Shown here in pieces: positions 18,180 through 27,511 of a stretch of DNA of 64,000 nucleotides. The DNA is taken from the NCBI GenBank assembly GCA_025356475.1, contig JANXSX010000048.1, forward strand, positions 1 through 64,000, read 5' to 3'. How positions within the stretch are numbered: position 1 is the stretch's first letter; each line of letters starts with the position of its first letter. A program made the position numbers and the translations under genes. A model generated the notes under the pieces. The model saw nothing but the letters and a program-made list of their open reading frames with translations. It did not search any database and had not been told where the DNA came from. Origin of the DNA: Isosphaeraceae bacterium. GTDB taxonomy: Bacteria > Planctomycetota > Planctomycetia > Isosphaerales > Isosphaeraceae.

Positions 18180-19157
18180 TCAGGACGGAACGCGAATTCG
18201 ATCCACAATGTCGCGGATGATCGCCTCGGCGGCTCCAAACTCACCGGCCTGGAGGAACGACTTACCAACCACCCGGTGCGACAGGACGGGGATCGCCAGG
18301 CTCTTGATATCGTCAGGAACCACATACGAGCGACCATCGACAAGTGCGTGACTCTGGGCCGCGCGATAGAGGGTCAGGGCCCCTCGGGTACTCACTCCGA
18401 CGTTCAGATCTTCACCTTGTCGGGTCGCATGGACAATGTCGAGGAGGTAGTCCGCGATCGAGTCATCGACCCGAACCTGGCGAACCGCGTGTTGAAGTTG
18501 CACGACCTCATCCCCGGTCAGAACAGGCTTGAGCTGTTCAACCGGCTCGCCGGTCCGGTGGCTGGTCAACACCTTCCGCTCTTCGGATCTAATCGGATAA
18601 CCCATCTTCAAGCGAAGCATGAACCGGTCGAGCTGGCTCTCGGGGAGGACATAAGTCCCCTCAAATTCATAAGGGTTCTGAGTTGCCAGGACGAGAAACG
18701 GGGCGTCCAGGACGAAGGTCTTGCCTTCGATTGAGACTTGCCGGTCACCCATCGCTTCCAGCAAGGCGCTTTGGGTACGGGGTGTGGTCCGATTGATCTC
18801 ATCGGCCAGAATGATATGAGCAAAGATCGGGCCAGGCTTAAAGACGAACTCGCCGGTTCCCGCGTTGTAGATACTCGAGCCGAGGATGTCGGAAGGGAGC
18901 AGGTCGGGGGTAAATTGGATCCGGCGGAAGGAGCAGTCGATACTCGCGGCGATGGCCCGGGCAAGGAGGGTCTTGCCGACACCGGGTACGTCTTCAATCA
19001 GAATATGGCCTTCAGCGAGCAGTGCGACTACCGCGAGGCGAATGACTTCCGGCTTTCCGAGCACCACCGTGCCAATGTTATCGAGCAATCGGTTCAGCAT
19101 CACCATCAATGCGTCGACCGTGGGAGGTGACAACTCAGCAGTCTCGGATGAATTCAT
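18180..19157 (-). CDS. MoxR-family AAA+ ATPase
   Basis: A 325-residue AAA+ protein. Walker A is EDVPGVGKT (55-63), Walker B is in IILADEINRTTPRTQ, and the LPESQLDRFMLRL segment is a typical sensor/arginine-finger region. MoxR ATPases act as chaperone-like partners of VWA/DUF58 proteins. It is the first gene of the operon, with the DUF58 gene starting 32 bases downstream. The promoter should lie in the 206-base gap shared with the divergent glycosyltransferase gene. Confidence 0.93.
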   Translation of the reverse strand: MNSSETAELSPPTVDALMVMLNRLLDNIGTVVLGKPEVIRLAVVALLAEGHILIEDVPGVGKTLLARAIAASIDCSFRRIQFTPDLLPSDILGSSIYNAGTGEFVFKPGPIFAHIILADEINRTTPRTQSALLEAMGDRQVSIEGKTFVLDAPFLVLATQNPYEFEGTYVLPESQLDRFMLRLKMGYPIRSEERKVLTSHRTGEPVEQLKPVLTGDEVVQLQHAVRQVRVDDSIADYLLDIVHATRQGEDLNVGVSTRGALTLYRAAQSHALVDGRSYVVPDDIKSLAIPVLSHRVVGKSFLQAGEFGAAEAIIRDIVDRIRVPS

Positions 19158-19363
19158 GCGAGGTCCTTAGAAGCAAGCCGGATCTGCCAGGCACACTGTC
19201 ACCTATTCCAGAAATTATAAGAGATTGAGCCCATCTTTCCAACGCTTGGCTCGCCTACGGATCCAATTTCGTCATCGATCTCGGAAAATTGGATCGCCCC
19301 CAGAATCTTGGACTGCCAGCCATTGATGGACTCTGTTACCGTTCAATGTAGGGAGAGTCCTTG

Positions 19364-20476
19364 ATGAGAATGCACAACGAGCCGCACATTTTGCTGGTCA
19401 CCGGCGGACTATCGACCCTCGAAGAACGACAAGAAGTCGTCGCTTTGGTCGATCGGCTCCGGGGATGCCGGCTCGATGTCCAGGTCCTGGGAAGTGGTGG
19501 CGGGCCAGGCTGGATCGAGGCAAATGGCCTTGAAAGTCGATGGATGCTCCCATGGGTGATTCGAGGCTTGAACCTGTCCGATGACCAGACCCCGGACCTG
19601 CTCCACGTGCTCGACCCCACTCTTGCGGATGCCGGGCTGGCGCTCGCTGAGCGTTGGCATGTGCCCTATTTGCTCTCAGTCACCGACTTCCCAGGCCCTG
19701 ACGATCGGCTCAGGATCGGGAGTTCTCACTGCTTCGGACTGGTCGTCCCTGCTGAGGAACTTGCGGAGGAGCTGCGATCCTCTTTCGGGGTCCCGGCCCA
19801 GCTCCTGAACGTAATCCGACCTGGAATCAGCCTTGGTTCGGCTCCCTCGGAACGAGTTCGGAGACGTGATCAACTCCCGGTTGTGGGGGCTGCCGGTGCG
19901 TTGAATTCCGTCTCAGGATTCGCGACCTTCCTGGCCGCTGCGCGTCGGGTCCTCGACGCTGGGGTCGATGCGGAGTTCGTCATCGCAGGGCAGGGTGAGG
20001 ATGAAGTCGACCTCCGCCGCCGGGCCGATCGGTTGCGGATCGTTGACCGAGTGACGTTCGCTGGGCGTCCGGCGGTCGGGCTGAGATATTGGGACGTTCT
20101 GGACCTATTTTGTTTGACCTCGATCGCCCCGACTACCGGTCGAAGCCTGGCCCATGCCTTGGCTCACGGAGTGCCGTCGATTGCCTCTAACGTTCCCGGC
20201 CACCGCGAACTCGTGCTGCCGGGATTGACCGGCATTCGGGTTGATCCTGAGGATAGCCAGGCACTGGCTGCCGCGATCCTCGCCTTATTGTCGAACACCG
20301 ACACGGCCAGGCGGCTTGGTGATGCGGGCCGAGAACTCGTCGCTCGTGACCTCGACCCGACCCGGGAAGCCAATGAACTCGATCGGCTTTATCGGGCCGT
20401 ACTCGCAAGAGCAGGCCCACAAGGGTTGGCTGGTTCGCCGGTGGCAGCCCCCTCTTGGGCGAGCTTCCGCTCGTAG
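19364..20476 (+). CDS. Glycosyltransferase, GT4/GT-B type
   Basis: A 370-residue GT-B glycosyltransferase. GGGAG precedes the ATG at 19364; a TTG directly upstream (19361) is less likely. The N-terminal half is a Rossmann-like acceptor domain. The C-terminal donor domain shows HGVPSIASNVPGHRELVLPG and GIRVDPEDSQALAAAI, the usual nucleotide-sugar binding segment with the E-x7-E-like pattern partly changed. It is the only polysaccharide gene on the plus strand, and its last 88 bases overlap, tail to tail, the minus-strand GT2 gene. The sugar specificity cannot be read from sequence. Confidence 0.85.
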   Translation: MRMHNEPHILLVTGGLSTLEERQEVVALVDRLRGCRLDVQVLGSGGGPGWIEANGLESRWMLPWVIRGLNLSDDQTPDLLHVLDPTLADAGLALAERWHVPYLLSVTDFPGPDDRLRIGSSHCFGLVVPAEELAEELRSSFGVPAQLLNVIRPGISLGSAPSERVRRRDQLPVVGAAGALNSVSGFATFLAAARRVLDAGVDAEFVIAGQGEDEVDLRRRADRLRIVDRVTFAGRPAVGLRYWDVLDLFCLTSIAPTTGRSLAHALAHGVPSIASNVPGHRELVLPGLTGIRVDPEDSQALAAAILALLSNTDTARRLGDAGRELVARDLDPTREANELDRLYRAVLARAGPQGLAGSPVAAPSWASFRS

Positions 20477-21303
20477 ACCTTAGCCCCACAAAGGAACTCG
20501 TAATAGGCCAGGAGTAAGCAGAAGATCAGGCCGGGGCGACCGTCGAGTATGCCGAGCCTAAGGATATAGCTGTAGGTGAACCTCACCAAGGGTCGGCATG
20601 GCAGCCGCAGATAGATTTTCTTAAGGTGCCGCTTGACCTGCTTACTAAGCCCGATCGTCTTGGGGACCGGATCGTGGAGAAACCGCTCGAACTGTTCGGA
20701 TTCCCACGTCGCGTAGCGATCATGCTTTGATACGAACTCGCTGATTGTCGGATAGGCGAAGTGGTCGAGTTCATGGACCAGCCGCTCAACTCGCCCGACT
20801 AGCTCGACATGCTCATGGGCTTCATTGTCGCCGGTCCGGGCACCCGGACTCACCGGCATCCGTTCATACCGGCCGAGCTTATGTTTAAAGAGGCGCAAGT
20901 TCCAGGCCTCGGCATAGCCACAGTGCTGGATGCGTCGGCCCAAGAAGTAATACTTCATGTTGAGGTAAAAACCGTCCGCCTCATCGGCCTGAGTCCGACG
21001 AGCGACCTCCTCGGCGAGTTCAGGCACGACAACCTCATCGGCGTCCACAATAAGGATCCACTCATGTCGGAATGGCAGGGTGTCGAGTGACCAGTTCTTC
21101 TTCTTGGGGTAGGTTCCGTTAAAACGAAACTGGACGAGCTCGCGGCCGTGTTCCGCGACAATCGCGGCCGTCTGATCGGTACTCTGGCTATCGACCACAA
21201 AGACTTCGTCGGCCCATGCCAGTGCAGGAAGACACCGGGTCAGATTCTGGGCCTCGTTCTTGACAGGGACGATCACACTGATCGGAACTCGCTTCAAAGA
21301 CAT
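20389..21303 (-). CDS. Glycosyltransferase family 2 (WaaE/KdtX-like)
   Basis: A 304-residue GT-A enzyme. The N-terminus ISVIVPVKNEAQNLTRCLPA opens a GT2 fold, with VVDSQSTDQT for nucleotide binding and the DxD motif as DADE in WILIVDADEVV. The rest resembles WaaE/KdtX-like transferases that add sugars to lipid-linked or LPS-core acceptors. A hydrophobic C-terminal segment (LGILDGRPGLIFCLLLAYYEF) suggests membrane association. It is the last gene of the polysaccharide operon, overlaps the preceding gene by 10 bases, and converges with the plus-strand glycosyltransferase with an 88-base overlap. Confidence 0.87.
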   Translation of the reverse strand: MSLKRVPISVIVPVKNEAQNLTRCLPALAWADEVFVVDSQSTDQTAAIVAEHGRELVQFRFNGTYPKKKNWSLDTLPFRHEWILIVDADEVVVPELAEEVARRTQADEADGFYLNMKYYFLGRRIQHCGYAEAWNLRLFKHKLGRYERMPVSPGARTGDNEAHEHVELVGRVERLVHELDHFAYPTISEFVSKHDRYATWESEQFERFLHDPVPKTIGLSKQVKRHLKKIYLRLPCRPLVRFTYSYILRLGILDGRPGLIFCLLLAYYEFLCGAKVYERKLAQEGAATGEPANPCGPALASTAR

Positions 21304-22502
21304 GATGTGGACTCTCCCGGCAAGACGACAGAGTCAGGAGCAGGACCACCGCCAGCGAGCCATCGGTAGACATCCCCAAGCCGTTCAGCCTGGCGATCCC
21401 ACGTGTAACGGCGTTCGACTAAGGCCCGACCCCGCATCGCCAGTGCCTGTCTCTCGGTATCCGACATCTCAAGGAGCTGTCTAAGACCCAAGGTCACATC
21501 GGCCTGGACCGGTTCAACCACGAGCGCTCCCTGGGCATCGGCAAGTTCAGGAAAGTGGCAGGAAGTCGTCACCAAGGCGGGGAGGCGGCAGGCAAGGGCT
21601 TCAAGGATCGCCATGCTGAAGCCTTCGCTATAACTGGGAAGGGCGAACGCGTCCGCAGCCCCCCAAACCTGTCTGGCCCGCTCCCCGTAAACATGGCCCA
21701 CATATGTGACGTGGCTCGTAACCTTACGCTCTTGCGCAATAGCTTGAAATTGGCTCAGTGAGCCATCATCACGACCTGCAAGAACAACATGGAGTCCGGG
21801 GTGATCACTTGCCAGGATACCGAGTGCTTCCGCGAGCAGGTTCAGCCCTTTCTTGGCATGCAAACGCCCGAAAAAGAGGACGACAAACTTGCCACGAAGC
21901 TCGGGGTAGATCGACTCGAGCTCACTCCGAGGCGGCAGATCTTCCAGAGCGGCGAGATCGACCCCATTTGGGACGAGACAGACCGGAGTTCGCGGGGCAA
22001 TCGCTCGTAAATGACCGATCTCTGGACGGGAGAGCGCGTGAAGACATGACGCATTGCGGAGGTTCGGCCCCTCCACAAGTGCAGTATAGACGGCCTTCTT
22101 GACCGCCTTATGTTTGAGGGCCCAGGGCTCGACCATCCCGTGAGCTGCCATGACGTAGGGAACATGTGCTTGGATGGCTGCTCGACATCCGCGTCGGGTA
22201 TGCCCTTGCCAGAGGCCATGCATATGAACCACGTCCGCCGAGCGAACGGCTGCTTCCAGGTCCGTTTCTGGCCCTCGCAGAGTCAGCGCAGGACTGATCG
22301 GAGTCTCTCCTAACCGTGAAGGTGTGGGAGTCACAATCGTGACTTGTCCCCCCTGCTCGGCCAAGGCTCGGGTCATCCCTAGAATGCTAGGGACCATTCC
22401 ACCGTCCCGCTCCGGGTCGAGCCCATTGCAGAGGTGAAGCCAGCCTCCTCGCTGTGTCGTCGCTCTGGATCGAATTACGGGATTTCGCTGTTGTAGACTC
22501 AT
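21294..22502 (-). CDS. Glycosyltransferase, GT4 family
   Basis: A 402-residue GT-B enzyme. The N-terminal part shows NGLDPERDGGMVPSILGM and VVHMHGLWQGHTRR, typical of acceptor-side GT4 motifs. The donor side has VLFFGRLHAKKGLNLLAEAL and FALPSYSEGFSMAILEALAC, including the E-x7-E signature (E..G....ILEAL). Its first 4 bases overlap the end of the upstream glycosyltransferase gene and its last 10 overlap the downstream GT2 gene, so translational coupling is likely. Confidence 0.9.
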   Translation of the reverse strand: MSLQQRNPVIRSRATTQRGGWLHLCNGLDPERDGGMVPSILGMTRALAEQGGQVTIVTPTPSRLGETPISPALTLRGPETDLEAAVRSADVVHMHGLWQGHTRRGCRAAIQAHVPYVMAAHGMVEPWALKHKAVKKAVYTALVEGPNLRNASCLHALSRPEIGHLRAIAPRTPVCLVPNGVDLAALEDLPPRSELESIYPELRGKFVVLFFGRLHAKKGLNLLAEALGILASDHPGLHVVLAGRDDGSLSQFQAIAQERKVTSHVTYVGHVYGERARQVWGAADAFALPSYSEGFSMAILEALACRLPALVTTSCHFPELADAQGALVVEPVQADVTLGLRQLLEMSDTERQALAMRGRALVERRYTWDRQAERLGDVYRWLAGGGPAPDSVVLPGESTSCL

Positions 22503-23692
22503 TGATGAACTCCCGATGCGGATCGATTCGGCTTCTTGATCGACTCAGCCAACTCCCAGGCGTCAATCAAACCTCGCGCGAACCGATCAGGTCCCCAGTA
22601 AGAGACAACCTGCGCGGCTCGTTCACCCATGGCCGCACGCTCGGACTCGTCGAGAGCCGTGACTCGGATGAGGCAGTCTGTCAGTTGGTCGAGGTTGTGG
22701 GGATCGAATCGGAACCCGGTTGTGCCGAACGGCTCGGGGACGAGCGTCTCAACACAACCTGCCCGGTCGGAGATGAGGAGTGGAACCCCGCATGTCGCAG
22801 CCTCATTCGCAACCAATCCCCAAGGCTCCATCACACTGGGGTGAACAAATGCGGATGCAAAGGCATAAAAAGGAGCGAGCGCGTGATCCTGGAGGAAACC
22901 AGGCAAGTGGATCGATGAGGCATATGGAGTCGCATTGATCGACTGTTCCAAATCCGCTTGACACGGGCCTCCGCCGCAGATCACCAGATCCCAGGTTGAG
23001 GAGTCACCTGAACGGTCGCGATACTGTGAATAGGCTTCAATTAACGAGTGTAGATTCTTCTCGGTCACGAATCGGCTGACCGCTAAGAAGAAAGGTCTGG
23101 ATGGGATCGCGAAGCTCTGACGCCCGAGTTCCCGGGCCTGGTCTGCGAGAGCAGTAAAACGCTCGTTATCCACAGCGTTGTAGCCGAGAACGATCCGGCT
23201 GGCTGGCATCCCGAGCTTGACGAGGTAGTCGCGATGGCGAGGCCCCCCCACCAAACCGGCTGAATATCTCATGACGCGTTGCCGCTTGATGGCTTCCTTC
23301 CACCAAACCCGAGGATGATCGATCTCCTGACTCTCGGAAAGCAGAATCCTCGGTCGGTCTCGACGTTCCGCCCACTTCAAGGCCGCGTGCGACTCGGGCC
23401 TTGCATAACCCACGATCGCCACGGCATCAGGTGGATCCGCACTCAGGGCCGAAGTGATGGCTTGGGCACAGTCCCTTGATGACAAGGTCTCTAAGGGGGT
23501 GTTCGGAAAGAGTGTGACCCAGTCAAAAGGCTCGTCCTTCCGCTCGGTCATCCAGGGGTATCGCGCCTCGGTTCCCGCCGTTTCATAGGCGATCAGCCTT
23601 GTCCCCTGCTCTTCCAACGTTTCGGCCAGGGCTCGCAGGCGGGCGAGGTGATAGGGTCCGAAGTTCGTGAACGAAATGGCCAAGGATCTCAT
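22499..23692 (-). CDS. Glycosyltransferase, GT4 family
   Basis: A 397-residue GT-B enzyme. It starts MRSLAISFTNFGPYHLARLR. The donor domain shows FLAVSRFVTEKNLHSLIEAY and FVHPSVMEPWGLVANEAATC (E-x7-E pattern: EPWGLVANE). It overlaps both neighbours by 4 bases (ATGA type), placing it firmly inside the polysaccharide operon. Substrate unknown. Confidence 0.88.
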   Translation of the reverse strand: MRSLAISFTNFGPYHLARLRALAETLEEQGTRLIAYETAGTEARYPWMTERKDEPFDWVTLFPNTPLETLSSRDCAQAITSALSADPPDAVAIVGYARPESHAALKWAERRDRPRILLSESQEIDHPRVWWKEAIKRQRVMRYSAGLVGGPRHRDYLVKLGMPASRIVLGYNAVDNERFTALADQARELGRQSFAIPSRPFFLAVSRFVTEKNLHSLIEAYSQYRDRSGDSSTWDLVICGGGPCQADLEQSINATPYASSIHLPGFLQDHALAPFYAFASAFVHPSVMEPWGLVANEAATCGVPLLISDRAGCVETLVPEPFGTTGFRFDPHNLDQLTDCLIRVTALDESERAAMGERAAQVVSYWGPDRFARGLIDAWELAESIKKPNRSASGVHQ

Positions 23693-25062
23693 GCGTAGGC
23701 TCCCCCCAAGGGAAGGCTCACGGGAGCTCGGCTCCCTTCGCTGGACCGATAAATGAACCAGAGACAGAGCATCGGCGGCAGAACACTATAGCCATAAACA
23801 TAGTAAAACCAAACGAACGGGTCGTCGTTCACTGTCATCAACCAGGCGTTGAAATAGGTGACCGACCACCATGCCTGAGCCCACGGTGTTGTCGAATAGA
23901 GGCGGTAATATTCGTAAGCCGACCTCAAGAGCAGCGCGAGCCCACCAACCACAATCAACGTGGCGAGGGCTCCACCATTAAGTTGGGTAGCCCCGAGAAT
24001 CCCGATGGCGGGTCCTGTGAAGAACGGGTCGCGTTCGGATTCCGACCCCGCCTGCCAAGCTGCGATCCACTGGGCACGCCCGTGAACCGGTTTCGAGGGC
24101 CAGAGTGGGCGAGGGATGAAGGTTGTGAAGACTCGAAGATAAGGCTCCCCGTAGTCATAGTCCGACTTCATCGGCACGGTATCCATCATCAGCAAGAATC
24201 CGCCGTACTCCTCAGTCTCGTAACTCTCAGGCTTCTCGCTCGTGAACGAACCGGTCTCATTCCCACCGATGTGAAGGTTGGAGAGGATGTCGGTCGGTTT
24301 GAAGTCGCCAACGAACTGGAAAAAACCGCCGACGGTGCGGTCGTAATTTGGGTTGCTCCGCCAGCCGAGCGACAACGTGACGGCCATTGCTCCCACGAAA
24401 CCAGTCGCCGCTAGGACCACGAAAGATGGCCTCTTCTCTCGCGCGGAGTAATATGCACAAACCAATGCCAGGACTCCGAACAGGGAATGCGAACGTCGTC
24501 CGTTGAACATCCAGATCAAGACGTAGAGCGACGCGATCGCGATCCCGCTCCAGGTCAGGATTGGACGAGAGACGCCGTTCGCCCGACCACTGACGATCAG
24601 AAGGATGCCTGCCAGTAGCAGCAGGATCGGAAATCGTTCCAGGTAGCCGGGCTCGCCCCCCATCGAGGCATCGGCATTCGTCCAGTTGCGGAACGTCCAG
24701 GCACAGAACAATCCCCAGGCGATCAAGATCGGCGCGATCCCGATTGTCATTGGGGTCGACCAGTTCCTAGGCGCACGCGGGGAAAACCGAGCGACCATTC
24801 CCCCGATCGGGCTGAGGTAGAGCGCCAGAAACCAGACTAAGGCCCAGAGGGCTCGCGTATTCGCCTCGGTGACGAGTGCATCACCACGCGTACGTAATGC
24901 AAACTCGCGATAGAGAATGGCCTGAACGATATAGACATGCGCGAACCCGATGACGAAGAGCCATACGGGCGCGAATGGGTCGAACTTGCCGCGAACCATG
25001 TCGAACAAGAATAGACCTATGAGGATCGCAGCCATCGCATAGACGGGCATCTGATCACTCAT
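23689..25062 (-). CDS. Polytopic membrane protein, probable polysaccharide polymerase (Wzy-like)
   Basis: A 457-residue protein with about 10-12 predicted transmembrane segments and a large polar loop in the middle (about 260-340, including GGNETGSFTSEKPESY and TTFIPRPLWPSKP). That layout, and the position among glycosyltransferases, fits a Wzy-type or related EpsG-like polymerase; sequence motifs alone are not decisive. The ATG at 25062 overlaps the acyltransferase stop by 4 bases, which decides the start over a longer frame beginning at 25167. Confidence 0.72.
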   Translation of the reverse strand: MSDQMPVYAMAAILIGLFLFDMVRGKFDPFAPVWLFVIGFAHVYIVQAILYREFALRTRGDALVTEANTRALWALVWFLALYLSPIGGMVARFSPRAPRNWSTPMTIGIAPILIAWGLFCAWTFRNWTNADASMGGEPGYLERFPILLLLAGILLIVSGRANGVSRPILTWSGIAIASLYVLIWMFNGRRSHSLFGVLALVCAYYSAREKRPSFVVLAATGFVGAMAVTLSLGWRSNPNYDRTVGGFFQFVGDFKPTDILSNLHIGGNETGSFTSEKPESYETEEYGGFLLMMDTVPMKSDYDYGEPYLRVFTTFIPRPLWPSKPVHGRAQWIAAWQAGSESERDPFFTGPAIGILGATQLNGGALATLIVVGGLALLLRSAYEYYRLYSTTPWAQAWWSVTYFNAWLMTVNDDPFVWFYYVYGYSVLPPMLCLWFIYRSSEGSRAPVSLPLGGAYA

Positions 25063-26126
25063 ACGATGGTCCCCGGTGCGGATACGATCGGCAGGCTTGC
25101 CTGGGGCGTTCGGTCGTAGGCAAATCGATCCTTGAAGGCCAGGATCGGTCGTTCGATCAACGTCCAAGAGCCAGCCGCCATCGCCAGGCTACCGGCCAGC
25201 TTCAGGAGGTCGACAGCGAAGTTCTTCTCGAGCCCTCGCGCGGCCATCGCACCATCCACAATCTCGAAGAGAATATGGTGATAGAGGTAGAGTCCATAGC
25301 TAACCTGCCCCAGCCAAACCAGCCAAGAATGCCGGAACACAGCAAGGAAGGGCGAGCCGCTCGACTGCACAACAGCGCCGACGATCCCGACGTAGGCAAG
25401 GTTAATCCAGAGCGGTTTGACCGCAGGATCGACCAGGAAGGGAAGGCCTGTCGCTCCCATCCGAGGCAGGCTCAGGAGCACAAACCCGAGGAGACTTAGC
25501 CCGAGACATGTGAGGATGCGATAGCCTCTGCCCTCTACTTGGGAATCGATCAACAGACCTGCCAGCAAGCCGCCGAACGCGAACCCATCGCAGCGTGTCA
25601 GCAAAAGCCAAGGAGAGATCCCCCCAAGCCGCGAGGCCAGAGCGATCAGGATCATCGAGACCGAGAGCGGGACCAGACCTCGCCGGCCGACCAGAAGCAA
25701 CAGGGCTGGCCAGAGCAGGTAAAATTGCTCCTCAATCGCGAGTGTCCACGTATGACGGAACGCGTAGATGAAGTGAGGCTCGCGACCTGCCCAGAGCTCG
25801 GTCAGCCCTTGGGTGTACGTCAGGTAGTAGGGTAGATCTTCAACCGTGCCGGGGTCCGGGAGCCAGCGACGGAAGGCGAGCAACCCGAACAGCGAGAGGT
25901 AATAGATCGGCCAGATCCGCAGTCCACGCCGCATCGAGAAGTTGACTAGGAACCCCGGCGCGTTGAGATTCTTGAGGATGATGGCCGTAATCAGGTATCC
26001 GGACAGCACAAAGAAGAGGTCGACCGCCGTGCCGAGCCACGATGCCTGGACGAACCAGAGGTGGAACAAGACGATCGCTACCGAAGCGACCCCGCGAAGG
26101 CCGTCAAGCTCAGGGATTCGCTTCAT
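25059..26126 (-). CDS. Acyltransferase family 3 (OafA/YrhL-like) membrane protein
   Basis: A 355-residue integral membrane O-acyltransferase. The N-terminal signature MKRIPELDGLRGVASVAIVL followed by FHLW gives the conserved active-site H of the family. FVLSGYLI and an RR...RIWPIYY segment follow at the expected spacing. About ten transmembrane helices fill the protein. It would acetylate or acylate sugars of the polysaccharide made by this locus. It overlaps both neighbours by 4 bases. Confidence 0.93.
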   Translation of the reverse strand: MKRIPELDGLRGVASVAIVLFHLWFVQASWLGTAVDLFFVLSGYLITAIILKNLNAPGFLVNFSMRRGLRIWPIYYLSLFGLLAFRRWLPDPGTVEDLPYYLTYTQGLTELWAGREPHFIYAFRHTWTLAIEEQFYLLWPALLLLVGRRGLVPLSVSMILIALASRLGGISPWLLLTRCDGFAFGGLLAGLLIDSQVEGRGYRILTCLGLSLLGFVLLSLPRMGATGLPFLVDPAVKPLWINLAYVGIVGAVVQSSGSPFLAVFRHSWLVWLGQVSYGLYLYHHILFEIVDGAMAARGLEKNFAVDLLKLAGSLAMAAGSWTLIERPILAFKDRFAYDRTPQASLPIVSAPGTIV

Positions 26127-27457
26127 CTGGAGTAGCTCCGCGAGGTCCGACTGACTTCGGAACAGGCCTGAGCGATGGCCGTGTGATAGCGAGGCCAGTC
26201 GAATTCCAGGGCTCGCTCACGCGCGGACCTCGCCATCATCGCTCGGAGTTCAGCCGAGCATCCCAACCGTCGCATCGCGTCTGCCAGTCGATCTGGATCG
26301 GCAGACGGGACGATCATGCCGTCCTCTCCATCTCGCACGACCGAGCCCGCGTTCGCTGTGACGATCGAAGGCAGACCCGAAGCTAAGGCTTCATACGTCA
26401 CGACAGCCGACCCTTCAAAGAGCGAAGGAAAGACAAACACATCGGCATTCGCCATGATTTTGGCGACATCCGCGTGTCCGACCCGCCCGAGCAGTTCGAC
26501 CTCGGACAGAAATGGCTTAAGAGGACCTGGATCGCGAGGAAGTGGGCCCAGGAGTTGCAGCCGCCAGCCAGGCCGGCGGACCATCTTCCAGGCATCGAGC
26601 AGGTCCTTGATACCCTTGCGCTGGGTAATGCCACCCGCAAAGAGAAAGATGCATTCTTGTGTATGCAGCTTGTCCGGCAGCGGCTGAAAGCGTTGGGTGT
26701 CCGCAGCGTAAGGAACGACCCGGATTCGCTCCCGAGGCGTACCGAGCCGGGCGAGTGTTGCGGCGATGTGCTCAGAAGGGACTAAGATCCGATCGGCCAG
26801 TTGCAGTTCTGAGAGCCTTCGGGCGTGCAACCAATCAAGCTCATTACGGTCGAGTCTGCCGTCTCCCAGATAGATCGGCAACCATTCCGGGGCACGGGCG
26901 GCCTCTCGCTCGAGGACTTCGCACTCCTCGCGCACATCCCCAGTGACCATACTCAGGACTGTTGGGATCCCAAGCTCTCGACATGCAGGAAGCGTGAGCC
27001 GTGACCCCACATCACTAAAGGTGAAACAGACCTCGGGGTCATGGTTCTTGACGACGTTGGCAAGCTGTCGATCAAACCGCTCGGTCCGGCGTCGAGCCAG
27101 ATAGCGGCGGGCTCCCGGCCAACACGTCGTGAGCTTCGACTCTGCCACCAGCGAAAGATCGACGCTCGGTCGGGACAGTACACGTGCGGTGGGGATCTGC
27201 GGATGACGTCTCCGCGTCAAGAATCGCTGGTAGGCCGCAGTCGTGCTCGGAGCGCACCTGTCGATAAGTCGGGAGAGCGCTCCCGGTCCCTTGTCGTAGA
27301 AGCTGGTCAAGAACCGATCAAGCTGACCGGTATGGGCTAGCCCAACCACAGCCTGATAGGCGGGAGGTCGAGCGTCTGGACACGCGACCAGAACGGACGG
27401 GAGATTCCGCTCCGGGCGAGAGGGAGTTCGGGTGGTCGTAAGCGTGGTGGCTGGCAC
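26123..27457 (-). CDS. Glycosyltransferase, GT4 family
   Basis: A 444-residue GT-B enzyme. The start is a GTG at 27457 with AAGGA 7 bases upstream. The donor domain shows IFLFAGGITQRKGIKDLLDA and VFVFPSLFEGSAVVTYEALA with the E-x7-E pattern (EGSAVVTYE), followed by SGLPSIVTANAGSVVRDGED. It lies 54 bases downstream of the phosphodiesterase gene and overlaps the acyltransferase by 4 bases. Confidence 0.88.
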   Translation of the reverse strand: MPATTLTTTRTPSRPERNLPSVLVACPDARPPAYQAVVGLAHTGQLDRFLTSFYDKGPGALSRLIDRCAPSTTAAYQRFLTRRRHPQIPTARVLSRPSVDLSLVAESKLTTCWPGARRYLARRRTERFDRQLANVVKNHDPEVCFTFSDVGSRLTLPACRELGIPTVLSMVTGDVREECEVLEREAARAPEWLPIYLGDGRLDRNELDWLHARRLSELQLADRILVPSEHIAATLARLGTPRERIRVVPYAADTQRFQPLPDKLHTQECIFLFAGGITQRKGIKDLLDAWKMVRRPGWRLQLLGPLPRDPGPLKPFLSEVELLGRVGHADVAKIMANADVFVFPSLFEGSAVVTYEALASGLPSIVTANAGSVVRDGEDGMIVPSADPDRLADAMRRLGCSAELRAMMARSARERALEFDWPRYHTAIAQACSEVSRTSRSYSR

Positions 27458-27511
27458 GCGATCGTCCTTGATCGAGGTGTTATCTCATGAAGCAAGTCGG
27501 ATTCTGCGGTC

